Below, in pieces: positions 18,777 to 28,716 of a stretch of DNA of 38,510 nt. Numbering within the stretch: position 1 is the first letter of the stretch; each line of letters opens with the position of its first letter. This DNA comes from Candidatus Onthousia faecigallinarum (GTDB lineage: Bacteria > Bacillota_I > Bacilli_A > RF39 > UBA660). Position numbers and translations under genes: made by a program. The stretch spans positions 1 through 38,510 of the forward strand of contig DVKE01000039.1 of the NCBI GenBank assembly GCA_018716225.1, written 5' to 3'. The notes under the pieces were generated by a model. It ran no database searches. It worked only from the letters and a program-made list of their open reading frames with translations, and was not told where the DNA came from.

Positions 18777-20366
18777 GTGTACTTATTTAAAATCCTAAAT
18801 AAAAAGAAATATGCTCTATTTTTCTTCAATGCCTTTCTAGAAAATATGTGTTTGTATTTAATGCCAATTGTTCTATCTATTTACGTAACAATACCCTTCA
18901 CTCTTGATAAATTCAAAATGTTAATCATATTAACCGTTACCCTGAAAGCTTTTGAAATACTTTTTAATGTAATTTGGAATGTAAAAGCAGAACCATTTTT
19001 AGAAAATACGAAAAAAGACTTGCAGCTAGCTTATTTTAAAAGAGCTTGTAATATGAATATTTCTAAGATTAATAATAGTCATACTGGATTTTTAAAAAAG
19101 CAAATAGATATCTGTTGTGATGAAGGCAATATTTTACTAAATGAACTAATGATGACAGTCAATGGCTTTGTCGTTGCAATTACAATATTTTTAATTCAAG
19201 TTTTTACCCAAAGCTTCTTTTTATTCATTATTTGCATCATCTTTATCATTTTAATTGTAATTTACAATATAGTGATTACAAAATCAAATGTAATAATTCA
19301 AGAAGACTATAATAATAAATATGCCAAATATAATGCTACGAATGTAGATTTTATAGAAAATATCAAAGTAGTTAAAAATTATGATGCCTTTGACTATGCT
19401 GAATCTAAAATAAATAGTAAATTTGATGCTGTTAGAAAACCTTTACGAAAAATATGCACTTATAATTCCTTAAGAAATGATGGTATTAATGCTTTAATTT
19501 ATACAATGTATTCCCTACTTTTAATCAGTTTATTTATAAGCATGAAAAACGGGAATGATATTTTTAGTTATCTTGTTTTCTACACCACTATCTTCCATGG
19601 CCTTAATACCGAATTAAGAAATGTTGGAAGTGGTTTTATCCATTGGAGCAAATTCAAATCAGCGAACAATCAAGTAGAAAAAATTTTAGTAGAAGAAGAA
19701 AAACAGCCTAAGTTTAAGAGCTTCCATAATATCACTTTAAAAGATATTGAATTTAAATATAATAAAAACAGTAAACATAGTATAAAAATACCTAATTTTT
19801 CTATAAATATAAAAGATAAAGTGAGCATCATGGGGGAATCCGGCCAAGGCAAGTCTACCTTTCTTTTTCTATTTTGTAGATTTTATAAGATAGATAATAA
19901 TAAATATTTAGTAAATGGAAAAGCTAGTAATAAAACTCCCGATGTGGCTTACATCTCTCAAGAAACCGATCTTTTTGATTTATCGATTAGAGAAAATCTA
20001 TTACTAGGCAAAAAGATAAGTGATGAAAAATTAAAAGAATATTTAGAAGCGGCCGGACTTCTTGATTGGATAAATAGTTTAGAACATGGTCTTGATACAA
20101 TAGTCGGAGAAAAAGGAATTAGAATATCTACGGGTCAAAAGCAAAGATTAAATATTATTAGAGGAATTTTACTAGATAAAGAGATATACATCTTAGATGA
20201 ACCTACCTCGAACCTAGATGGTTTTTCCGAAGAAAAAATTTATAATATGATAAATAAATACTTAAATGATAAAACACTAATTCTAGTAACTCATCGACCA
20301 AAATTAAAAGATATTTGCAATAAACACTATTACTTTGAAAATAAAGAAATGATTTTAAAAGACTAA
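18777..20366 (+). CDS. ABC exporter, fused permease and ATPase
   Basis: N-terminal multi-TM region; Walker A GESGQGKST, signature ISTGQKQR, Walker B IYILDEPTSNLD, H-loop LVTHRPK. GTG start. Confidence 0.88.
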   Translation: MYLFKILNKKKYALFFFNAFLENMCLYLMPIVLSIYVTIPFTLDKFKMLIILTVTLKAFEILFNVIWNVKAEPFLENTKKDLQLAYFKRACNMNISKINNSHTGFLKKQIDICCDEGNILLNELMMTVNGFVVAITIFLIQVFTQSFFLFIICIIFIILIVIYNIVITKSNVIIQEDYNNKYAKYNATNVDFIENIKVVKNYDAFDYAESKINSKFDAVRKPLRKICTYNSLRNDGINALIYTMYSLLLISLFISMKNGNDIFSYLVFYTTIFHGLNTELRNVGSGFIHWSKFKSANNQVEKILVEEEKQPKFKSFHNITLKDIEFKYNKNSKHSIKIPNFSINIKDKVSIMGESGQGKSTFLFLFCRFYKIDNNKYLVNGKASNKTPDVAYISQETDLFDLSIRENLLLGKKISDEKLKEYLEAAGLLDWINSLEHGLDTIVGEKGIRISTGQKQRLNIIRGILLDKEIYILDEPTSNLDGFSEEKIYNMINKYLNDKTLILVTHRPKLKDICNKHYYFENKEMILKD

Positions 20367-20371
20367 TTTTA

Positions 20372-20443
20372 CGGGAATAACCTATCCTTGCCTGAAAAAA
20401 AATTCTTACTTCCCCGATAGGTTACACCGTATTTTTTGTTTTT
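20372..20443 (+). terminator. Long-hairpin terminator of the ABC exporter gene
   Basis: CGG(gaa)TAACCTATC ... GATAGGTTA(ca)CCG followed by TATTTTTTGTTTTT, 6 nt after the stop codon. Confidence 0.5.
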
Positions 20444-20741
20444 CCCTACTTTGATAATATCAATTGTAAGCGTAAATTTATCCTTACATTAATTTTCAAC
20501 CCAAAAAACTTTCACAATAACATGAACATAATATTTTAAAGATCTCCTTGTATTATTGTATAACTTATGTTCTGAACTTTTATGATTACAGCCCTACTAT
20601 TCTTATTTTTTCTAATTTCGCAATTTAATATTTTTTCTTCTTTATAAGTACTCCGTATACAGGTAGTTCGACAACTTAAGCATTTCTTTTTATTATAGTA
20701 AAGAAATATAACCAAAGGTTTTACCCTATAAAAGAAAAAGA

Positions 20742-22673
20742 TTAATGAACAAGACCATCTAAGGCATTTCTTAAACTTTCGATAAACTGATCTTTTATAA
20801 TGCGATTAACGACTTTGGAACCCGGAGCCCAGCCCAAAGAGTCGATCTCCTCTCCATAAAATTGATCCAAATGATAAGTCATATTATAAATCACAATACT
20901 AGCATCCGTAGTATCACCCGCTTGAATTAAAGATATTAAAGTTAACACATCATTCTGGGTATCTTCATCATGAAAAAAACGAAACATAGCTTGTTGAAAC
21001 ACAGATTCATCTTTAAAAAAGTTGGCAATTCCTTCCATGAAGAAATTCTGTTGGCCAATATTTTCTTCAATCGCTTCCCAACACCCATTTGCAATACTAC
21101 TTGTCAATCCATCATAACTAATAGAACCAATATCATTTTTTAAATAATTTAAGATACTCGTTAAAATCGATTTAGCATTTTGATCGGTTAAGGTATCAAT
21201 TTGTTCCTGTATTCCCGAGAAATTCATAATAAAAGACATTAAATACTGATAATTGGTATTATATTCATTCGAAAGTAAAAACAAAGAAGGAAAATCAGCA
21301 GCATTGGAAACCAAATCTAAAACGGATATATATTGCCCTGCCTCTGTAACATTTCCCTTTTCATCAAAATAATTTTGATCAAGAGCATCGATAATATGAT
21401 TACTACCTCCCCCTAAAATAATACTTGGTAATTGACGAATATCTTTAACACTATCTTTTTCAATTTCTCTTGCATGCAAGAAAACAAATTTATCTTTTAA
21501 TTCATCGATACTAGTATTAAAAGTAGACACCATATCCCCTTCCCCAGAATAAATTCTTACCTTATCAGAATTTGCTAAATATTGAATCAAATAAGGATGA
21601 TCTTTCCTTTCTCGCATTTCTTCAAAAGTATAAACTTTCTTTTCTTCTTTTTGTTGTTCTGCAAAAGATAGAAAAGGATTAAAAACAGATACCGATTCAA
21701 TAACCTCTTCTAATTTAGGATCTTCTATGCAAGCTTCACTATAAGCTGCTAATTGAATTCCTCCTCCTAAAGAATAACCATTTAATTCTAATTTTACATT
21801 CTCATCTCTAGCTAAGGACGCATATTTTTCAATTAATTCTTTATTATCTCTTAATTGTCCCTCATTGATTTCTTTAAAATAATTAGTTCCTTTAGATGCT
21901 AACTCCGAAAACAGATCTTCCCGACTAAGATCATCATTACGAAAAAGAGGTAAAATATTATTAAAAACCATAGAAAACAGTTCTTCGTCCCCACTAATTT
22001 GTTGAAATAATGTATATATAATAGCTGCATAATCTTCCACCGAAGTTTCATTCGTACAAGAATTCACAATCACATAATTTCCATCTGCATCTTTTAAAAC
22101 AAAAGCATCATAGCCACTTCCTGTACTAGCAATTTCCATAATAGTAGAATTTTTCATTTCTTCACTCAAAGTACTTCCTGCAAAATGGCTGTTCTGTAAT
22201 ACTGCATTTATTTCCGCTATAACCTCAGAAGCATCTTTTTCAATATGTAACTTTTCTAAAATAGTTTTGATCGCTTCTTCATCCGTAATAAGATGTAAGG
22301 TATCATCATCCATACAAATCTCTGATAATTTTTTTCCTTTTAAATACTCTACATATATTTTATAATTTTCTTTCCCCAAATCATTTTTTGTAAAAGTCAT
22401 AATATCAGATAATTTATTTAAATAAATATTATCTTTATCAGAATAAGAATTAAGAGAATAAGGACCATCTTCTGATAAAGTAGCCTTTTGATCATTTTCT
22501 AAAAAGAGAGAAAGATCTAAAACATCAGAAAAAGAAGTGGAATCTTGTTGCTTTTCAATTTTAGAGGAATTAGAAACTAAATTGATTTTATTTACTTTGG
22601 TTGCTGTATTAGAATCTAGTGCTTTTTTGATATTGACTTTACCAACATTAATGACTGATCTTATTTTATCCAT
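20742..22673 (-). CDS. Lipase-like alpha/beta hydrolase (DUF2974/Mbeg1-like)
   Basis: VKLELNGYSLGGGIQLAAYSEA nucleophile elbow (GxSxG) in a 643-aa protein without signal peptide. Confidence 0.55.
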   Translation of the reverse strand: MDKIRSVINVGKVNIKKALDSNTATKVNKINLVSNSSKIEKQQDSTSFSDVLDLSLFLENDQKATLSEDGPYSLNSYSDKDNIYLNKLSDIMTFTKNDLGKENYKIYVEYLKGKKLSEICMDDDTLHLITDEEAIKTILEKLHIEKDASEVIAEINAVLQNSHFAGSTLSEEMKNSTIMEIASTGSGYDAFVLKDADGNYVIVNSCTNETSVEDYAAIIYTLFQQISGDEELFSMVFNNILPLFRNDDLSREDLFSELASKGTNYFKEINEGQLRDNKELIEKYASLARDENVKLELNGYSLGGGIQLAAYSEACIEDPKLEEVIESVSVFNPFLSFAEQQKEEKKVYTFEEMRERKDHPYLIQYLANSDKVRIYSGEGDMVSTFNTSIDELKDKFVFLHAREIEKDSVKDIRQLPSIILGGGSNHIIDALDQNYFDEKGNVTEAGQYISVLDLVSNAADFPSLFLLSNEYNTNYQYLMSFIMNFSGIQEQIDTLTDQNAKSILTSILNYLKNDIGSISYDGLTSSIANGCWEAIEENIGQQNFFMEGIANFFKDESVFQQAMFRFFHDEDTQNDVLTLISLIQAGDTTDASIVIYNMTYHLDQFYGEEIDSLGWAPGSKVVNRIIKDQFIESLRNALDGLVH

Positions 22674-22708
22674 TTCTATTCCTCCTATTCTTATAGTTAT
22701 AGAAAGTA

Positions 22709-22951
22709 TTAACTACTCTCAATCTCTTTGTTCCAAAAAGCCAACTGTTTTTGTAAAAATAAATCCATCGCTTTTCGAAACTCTTTTTCATCCTCTAATC
22801 CAACCAAAAGATCTCCTTCTTCTTTGCGAATAGCATAATCTTTTGTATCTTCAATATTAACAAGATAAAGATACTTGATAGAATCTTTTTGAATTTCATC
22901 CATAATGGCATATACTTTTCCATTTTCTAATGTTACAAGCTCTTTTTCCAT
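22709..22951 (-). CDS. DUF1292-like small protein
   Basis: 80 aa: LENGKVYAIMDEIQKDSIKYLYLVNIEDTKDYAIRKEE...GLEDEKEFRKAMDLF. Confidence 0.5.
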   Translation of the reverse strand: MEKELVTLENGKVYAIMDEIQKDSIKYLYLVNIEDTKDYAIRKEEGDLLVGLEDEKEFRKAMDLFLQKQLAFWNKEIESS

Positions 22952-22953
22952 TT

Positions 22954-23529
22954 CTATCTTACCTTTCCCTTTTTCTCATTTAGAATATCTGCCATTTCTT
23001 GTTTACTAGCAGCACTCCACTTAGCAATGTCCGGTTGCCCCTTTTCATCCACATAATTTCGATCTAGTAAATAGTGATCGAAAGAATCATAATCAAAAGC
23101 CCCACTTAAAACGTCTTTAAAGTTTTGCTCTGAAGTAACACAATAAAAGCCATATAAGTAGTTTTCATCAATTCCTTTTAACCTTTTAAAATCTTCTGCC
23201 GTATAATGATAATTCCGATCATAACCACTTCCATCATAATCAGTAAAACCATAGTCATCCAAGAGATCGAAAACCCGAATTCCTTGATAAATACTTAATT
23301 CCCCAATGTCATAGCCATCATACTCCATCTGAATCTCTTTGGGTGTCACTTTTTCTTCTTGCTGCTGAGAAGAAAAAAAGAAAGAGGCCGCTAGGGTTGC
23401 TACTAAAGCACTAGTTGTCACCGCAAAACGAACTTGCCGTTTTAATCTTTTGGAAGAAGACTTTTTTTCCTTTCCAATACTATTTTCTTTCACCTTATTA
23501 TAAATTTTTTCCGCTTCGTTTGTTTCCAT
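22954..23529 (-). CDS. Single-pass membrane hypothetical protein
   Basis: 191 aa with about 30 N-terminal basic residues then a TM (FAVTTSALVATLAASFFF); 2-nt gap to the next gene. Confidence 0.65.
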   Translation of the reverse strand: METNEAEKIYNKVKENSIGKEKKSSSKRLKRQVRFAVTTSALVATLAASFFFSSQQQEEKVTPKEIQMEYDGYDIGELSIYQGIRVFDLLDDYGFTDYDGSGYDRNYHYTAEDFKRLKGIDENYLYGFYCVTSEQNFKDVLSGAFDYDSFDHYLLDRNYVDEKGQPDIAKWSAASKQEMADILNEKKGKVR

Positions 23530-23617
23530 TTTTTTGCCTTAAAAGTTTCTCACTTTTTCTCCTTTCGATCTTTTATCTACTACTATCATATCATATTTTA
23601 TAAAAGATCTTAAAGAA

Positions 23618-23637
23618 AAAGAGTCCTGAAACTCTTT
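23618..23637 (-). terminator. Rho-independent terminator
   Basis: Minus strand: AAAGAGT-TTCAGG-ACTCTTT followed by TTCTTT, downstream of the 23660-24043 gene. Confidence 0.6.
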
Positions 23638-23659
23638 TCATTTTCTATTAACAACCAAT

Positions 23660-24043
23660 TTATCTCCTACTTTTATCTTTCAATAGAATCGCATACATGA
23701 GAGCAAAGAAAGATCCAATTAATACCAAAAAGAAACCAATATTAAGATAAGCATCTACTTGTGCATTCCCTCGAAAACTGATTAAGTCATTGATTCCATC
23801 AAACAAGGTAATCACAAGATTAAAGATTGGAATCCATAGGAAGAATTTACTATCTTTAAAAAAGAGCAAAAACAATCCAACAAAAGACAAAACGACTACA
23901 ATCATACCGGATTGATCAATGAAGCGATTTGATAACGTTACTTCCCCAGCCTTCATCGTATAAAAAGGCAAAAAAGAACCAAGAATAGCCAAAAGAAAGC
24001 CCATAATCCCCATAAAACAATAATTTTCTTTCAAAAAGCGCAT
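23660..24043 (-). CDS. Small multi-pass membrane protein
   Basis: 127 aa with about four hydrophobic segments. Confidence 0.65.
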   Translation of the reverse strand: MRFLKENYCFMGIMGFLLAILGSFLPFYTMKAGEVTLSNRFIDQSGMIVVVLSFVGLFLLFFKDSKFFLWIPIFNLVITLFDGINDLISFRGNAQVDAYLNIGFFLVLIGSFFALMYAILLKDKSRR

Positions 24044-24204
24044 TTTTCTACTTCCCTTCTAACTTTATTTCTATGTTTATTTTATAACAATATTTACCTA
24101 GAAGAAACAGTTTTTCACGAAAGAAATGTAAAATAGTGGATAATTATCATAAAAACATGCCTTTTTTGATAGTTTGTGATACACTAAGATCAGAAGGAGG
24201 TAGT

Positions 24205-25305
24205 ATGCGAAAGAAGAATATAGGAGATGTTCGAATTAAGCCAAGAAATCAAAAAAAGAAAAAAATAATTCTTATTACAATTCTTATCCTATTACTTCTT
24301 GCCTTTCTCGCTTGTTTTTTCTTCTTTTACCTGAACAAAGATAAGAATCAAGAAAAAGAGTCCTCTTCGCCAAATCAAATAGAAGAAAAAAAATTAACCA
24401 TCGTTGATGAAGATAGTAATAGGCGCCCAATCGCTATTATGATTGATAATAATGTTGGTACAGCAAATCATGTTGGTCTACAAGATGCTTATATCACATA
24501 TGAAGCGATTGTCGAAGGCGGATTAACCAGAATTATGGCTGTGTTTAAGGATAGAACCACAAATTTGATCGGTCCAGTTAGAAGTTCCCGGCATTATTTC
24601 CTTGATTATGCACTAGAACATGATGCTCTTTATGCCCATTATGGTTGGAGTACTTATGCCGAAAGAGATATAAAAGCTTTAAGCGTAAATAATATCAATG
24701 GTCTTTATGTCGATAGTGCTTATTGGCGAGATTATAATTATGCCGCTCCCCATAATGTTTTTACCAATATTGAAACTCTTTATCAAAGCGCCGAAAAACT
24801 AGGATACAAGACAACATCTAATAATTGGGAAGTACTAAATTATTCCATCGATCCAGTTGATCTAAATTCTTATAACACTTGTAGCGAAGAAGATAACACT
24901 TGTACAAGTGATGTCATATTAGCCAATAACATCACGATTCCTTATTCTTATTATGAAACAAGAAGCTATCAATACGATAGCACAAGAGGAGTATATCTTC
25001 GCTTTATGAATGGAGTGGCTCACCAAGATCGAGACACAAAGCAACAATATTATTATAAAAATATTATTATTGAAAAAGTAAATAATTACAGTCTAGATCA
25101 AGAAGGTCGCCAAGATTTAGATACAACAGGAACAGGAGATGGTTACTACATTACGAACGGTTATGCAAGACCAATTACATGGCATAAAAATAATAGAAGT
25201 GGAAAAACAACTTATACTTATTTAGATGGAACAGAAGTAAAAATCAACGATGGCAATACCTTCATTCAAATAGCGCCAAAACAACAAATTCCAACTTTTG
25301 AATAA
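24205..25305 (+). CDS. DUF3048 domain-containing (YerB-like) membrane-anchored protein
   Basis: RRPIAIMIDNN...AYITYEAIVEGGLTRIMAVF...GPVRSSRHYFLDYALEHDALYAHYG. Internal ATG (MRKKN) at 24205 preferred because AGAAGGAGG precedes it. Confidence 0.85.
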   Translation: MRKKNIGDVRIKPRNQKKKKIILITILILLLLAFLACFFFFYLNKDKNQEKESSSPNQIEEKKLTIVDEDSNRRPIAIMIDNNVGTANHVGLQDAYITYEAIVEGGLTRIMAVFKDRTTNLIGPVRSSRHYFLDYALEHDALYAHYGWSTYAERDIKALSVNNINGLYVDSAYWRDYNYAAPHNVFTNIETLYQSAEKLGYKTTSNNWEVLNYSIDPVDLNSYNTCSEEDNTCTSDVILANNITIPYSYYETRSYQYDSTRGVYLRFMNGVAHQDRDTKQQYYYKNIIIEKVNNYSLDQEGRQDLDTTGTGDGYYITNGYARPITWHKNNRSGKTTYTYLDGTEVKINDGNTFIQIAPKQQIPTFE

Positions 25306-25359
25306 AAGCACATAACAAAAGAAAAAGTAGTAATAAAATGTAGTAGAGGTGTAGTAAAA

Positions 25360-25932
25360 ATGGCAGTATATCAGTGGGTATCATTAGAGCTAGTGGATCC
25401 GCATAATGAAGATGACTTATGGGATCTTGCAACCGTCTTTGAAGAGGTAGATTTAACAAGACATATCGATGACGTTCCAAACAGCCCTTTCATTTTCTTA
25501 ATTCAAGAATATACCAAAAGAGAAAATGAAGAAAGAGATAATGGACTTTTTCACGATAGTAAAGGTGTCATCCTGTTAAGAAGACAAAAAGAAAATAAAG
25601 ATGTCTTAAGCTTATATTGTGAGACAAAGAAAAAAGAAAGAAACAAACATTATATGGATTTTGCTCTTTTCATACTAAATTATAAACAAATTGGCGAAAC
25701 AACAGAACAAGAAAAAGAATTAATAGAATATGAGAAAAAATTACAAAATTATCAAATTATCGCCATTACAGAAGAAAAAGATGAAATTATCAATCACTTA
25801 TTAAAAAGGCGAAGTGATAAATTAATTCACTATCAAGGTAAAAATATTTATCATGTTGGGTTCCCTTATCAAAAAGCAACCACTTATCAAGGAAAAGTCT
25901 TCCAAAAAGAAAACGGACTTACAAGAGTGTAA
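25360..25932 (+). CDS. Hypothetical protein
   Basis: 190-aa ORF; its 3' end is embedded in a terminator hairpin. Confidence 0.6.
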   Translation: MAVYQWVSLELVDPHNEDDLWDLATVFEEVDLTRHIDDVPNSPFIFLIQEYTKRENEERDNGLFHDSKGVILLRRQKENKDVLSLYCETKKKERNKHYMDFALFILNYKQIGETTEQEKELIEYEKKLQNYQIIAITEEKDEIINHLLKRRSDKLIHYQGKNIYHVGFPYQKATTYQGKVFQKENGLTRV

Positions 25933-25950
25933 GATATCCGTTTTTCTTTT
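25912..25950 (+). terminator. Rho-independent terminator overlapping the stop codon
   Basis: AACGGACTTACA...TGTAAGATATCCGTT followed by TTTCTTTT. Confidence 0.65.
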
Positions 25951-26077
25951 GCATGATATGATAAACTTAAAAAGCTATAAAATCAAAATGACACATAAAC
26001 TCTACTTCACTTTATAAATAGTGCAAAGTTCATCTACCATTACTAAATATTATAGAATGAAAAATAGTTACTTTCCT

Positions 26078-26716
26078 TTATCTTTTCTGCATTTTCCTTA
26101 ATTGTTTCCGTATCCTTTGCTTTCCTTTATTGGATTCTACTTCTAATAAGGGTAAGTTTTCCCCAATTTGTTGGCCTAAAAAATAATAATCAATTCCATC
26201 TTGTGGAGCAAAAGAAGGATGTTTTAGATAAAAAGATAATCTCTCAAAATCCCCAATCGTTTGAGGAAAAAAGTCGTAATAAGCTATCTCTGCATGAATA
26301 GTATTTTTTAAAATAAATTTTCTCCCCGTGTTAAGATTTTCCATAAAAGGACGATACGTATAATAAAAAGAGCCTGCTTCAATTCTTCCTCCACTAATTT
26401 GACAAATTCTAGCTTTTTTGGCTCTTACTTCCTTTATTCCAGAATAAAAAGAAACAAACTCTCCCCTTGCATTTCTGTTTTCTTCACATAATTTTTCTAT
26501 CTCACAAACAGAAAGGTGAAGAGCTAAAATACTTTTAGTAATATAATTTTTAGGAAGAGTCGCAATAAAATCATGATACAAAGAAAGAAGTTCAGCTTGT
26601 TTTTCTGAATCCGAAAAAGATAGAATCTCATTCAAAGAATACTCTTTCCAATCTTTTATAGGATCTTCTAACATATCCTCTAAAAAACTAAATTCATCTT
26701 CACAAAAAGCTTGCAT
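26078..26716 (-). CDS. Hypothetical protein
   Basis: 212-aa ORF; no family recognised. Confidence 0.6.
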   Translation of the reverse strand: MQAFCEDEFSFLEDMLEDPIKDWKEYSLNEILSFSDSEKQAELLSLYHDFIATLPKNYITKSILALHLSVCEIEKLCEENRNARGEFVSFYSGIKEVRAKKARICQISGGRIEAGSFYYTYRPFMENLNTGRKFILKNTIHAEIAYYDFFPQTIGDFERLSFYLKHPSFAPQDGIDYYFLGQQIGENLPLLEVESNKGKQRIRKQLRKMQKR

Positions 26717-26795
26717 AACAATACCACCCTTACAACTAATATCATACCACTTTTAGCTTTAAAAAGCAAAAAAAGATACTCACCTTAGAGTAACT

Positions 26796-27140
26796 TTACT
26801 TTCTTTTCTTTAACGTTTCATTAATCGAAGTAAGAAGACTAATGATCTCCCCTACTGCATAAATCATACTACAGAAAACAAAACTAATAAGCCAACTAAT
26901 CACCGTAAGGGTTAAATTGTACTCCGTTCTAGTACAAGTGGAAAAAAGATTGGAACTCTCACTACAAGAAGGAAATAAATTCCCTAATACAATACTAACT
27001 ACAAAAAGAAAGACAAACAACCAAAAGGCAAGTTTTTGATAAAAATTGTGATAACGAGGTTTTTGTACCTCATCTTGAATATTTTTTAAATGAGGAAGTT
27101 CTTTTCGTTCTTGATCAATTTCATCAAATAAATCTTTCAT
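26796..27140 (-). CDS. Two-TM membrane protein
   Basis: 114 aa; ATGA overlap with the upstream gene. Confidence 0.6.
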   Translation of the reverse strand: MKDLFDEIDQERKELPHLKNIQDEVQKPRYHNFYQKLAFWLFVFLFVVSIVLGNLFPSCSESSNLFSTCTRTEYNLTLTVISWLISFVFCSMIYAVGEIISLLTSINETLKKRK

Positions 27141-27955
27141 TTTTCCTCATCTCCTTTAAGACCTTCTTCCTTTTCTGTTTTCTTTTTTCTTGTTTTAGGC
27201 TTTGTTTCTTCATGATCATCTGTAGTTTTTAGAGAAATAGAAGACTCTTCTTTTCTTTTATTTTCCTCTACAACATTAAATTCTTCCTCTTCTTTTGTTT
27301 CTTCTTCTCTATCTTGTTCTTTTTCCTTTTTTTCTTTTTCTTTAAACCGTTTTTCTTTCGTATCCGTATACTCTTTATACAAATAAATATAACGAGCGAA
27401 AAGAACTTGGTACATGACCTCAAGTAAAGAAATAACCACCCCTTCAAAATTACTAGCAGCAATTAAATCTACTATTAAAATAGCAATTAATAAACAACAA
27501 ACAAGATAGAAATACTGTTGATTTTTAATCTCATTTAAAGGGGTGTTTGAAAGTTTCAATTCCTTACCAAAAACAGTATTACAAATAAAAGAGTAAATAA
27601 AGTAAAGGGTAAGTAAAACGGTCAAAGCTAAATTAAGCAAAGAAGCAAGTCCAAAAGACTGAAAAATAGTAAAGACAGAAGCAAAAGAAAGCAATAAATA
27701 AAGAATTGCCATAATAACATTCAAATAATCAAAATATTTTTTTCCAATCTTAAATCTTAAAGCCAAGAAATAAATAAGGGTTATGAAATAAATACTGTTA
27801 TGATTGATAATTGATCGAAAAATTTCCCCAAAACTTAAATGATTTTGAATTGCAAAAGACTGTGAAGCTAAAATAAGAATAATTAATATTCCAATAATAA
27901 CAAGAGAAACAATATTAGGACTATCAAACCAATCCTTTTCTTTTTTTGAACTCAT
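27137..27955 (-). CDS. Multi-pass membrane protein with charged C-terminal tail
   Basis: 272 aa; several TM helices, then a Lys/Glu-rich tail. Confidence 0.65.
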   Translation of the reverse strand: MSSKKEKDWFDSPNIVSLVIIGILIILILASQSFAIQNHLSFGEIFRSIINHNSIYFITLIYFLALRFKIGKKYFDYLNVIMAILYLLLSFASVFTIFQSFGLASLLNLALTVLLTLYFIYSFICNTVFGKELKLSNTPLNEIKNQQYFYLVCCLLIAILIVDLIAASNFEGVVISLLEVMYQVLFARYIYLYKEYTDTKEKRFKEKEKKEKEQDREEETKEEEEFNVVEENKRKEESSISLKTTDDHEETKPKTRKKKTEKEEGLKGDEEK

Positions 27956-28050
27956 CTTATCACCACCATTCTACTATATTATAACACACTTTAGAAAAAA
28001 AAGAGAAATGTTTCCCAATTACATAAACTTACATAATCTAGAAAATCTTT

Positions 28051-28716
28051 TTAATATTCTATCTCTTTCACAAATTTTTTACTACGAAAAACTTCTTTTG
28101 AAACTACTTCGTATTCTTTTTCTACTTCTTTGATCGAAGTAAACTCTTGATGATATTTTTCATTAAATAAATCTAAAGCCAATTCTTCCTCATAAAAACC
28201 ATCTAAAAGATAGGTCTTATCCTCCATAATATTGTAAACAGTCTTTTTATCGACCTCTCCATCGCGCGTTCCTTGCACCCAAGAACTAACTTCATAGATA
28301 CTATAGGAATTATCCCCAATGTCAGAAGAAGAAATAACATACGATCCACACTGTAAATTAACACTTCGCTTATCTCCATTAAAGGATACTTTAGATTCAT
28401 AGATATTGCAATAATCATCTCCAGAAAAAGGATTTTTAATAGGAGATATCAAGCCATCTTGGATCATTTGATAAAGATAGATATTTTTTTGATTTGTATT
28501 ATTTCGAACATTAACTGCATTTAAAGCCATAATCTTAGCATTATAACAAAACACTTGATATTTTTCGCTATCAACATGAGATAAAATTGTAACTAAAAGA
28601 ATACAGGAAAGAAGCAGACAAACAAAGGCAACTGACAACAATTCATAGGCCCCACGACCACTATTATTTAATCTCGGTTTCATAGGCCAATATCTTTCTT
28701 TCAATATTTTCATCAA
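28051..28716 (-). CDS. Pseudopilin-like protein
   Basis: N-terminus NNSG|RGAYELLSVAFVCLLLSCILLVTIL resembles a type IV prepilin signal with E at +5. An alternative start at M12 (28683) is possible. Confidence 0.5.
   Translation of the reverse strand: MMKILKERYWPMKPRLNNSGRGAYELLSVAFVCLLLSCILLVTILSHVDSEKYQVFCYNAKIMALNAVNVRNNTNQKNIYLYQMIQDGLISPIKNPFSGDDYCNIYESKVSFNGDKRSVNLQCGSYVISSSDIGDNSYSIYEVSSWVQGTRDGEVDKKTVYNIMEDKTYLLDGFYEEELALDLFNEKYHQEFTSIKEVEKEYEVVSKEVFRSKKFVKEIEY

Noticed and set aside
19670-19852. Shadow ORFs at 19670-19852, 22537-22833, 23415-23603, 25262-25480, 27268-27462, 28203-28418, 29037-29231
   Set aside because: All lie mostly opposite or out of frame with longer, better-supported genes.
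18404-20741. Integration site duplication of the tRNA-Trp 3' end flanking the ABC exporter
   Set aside because: No second copy of the tRNA 3' sequence was seen downstream up to 20741.
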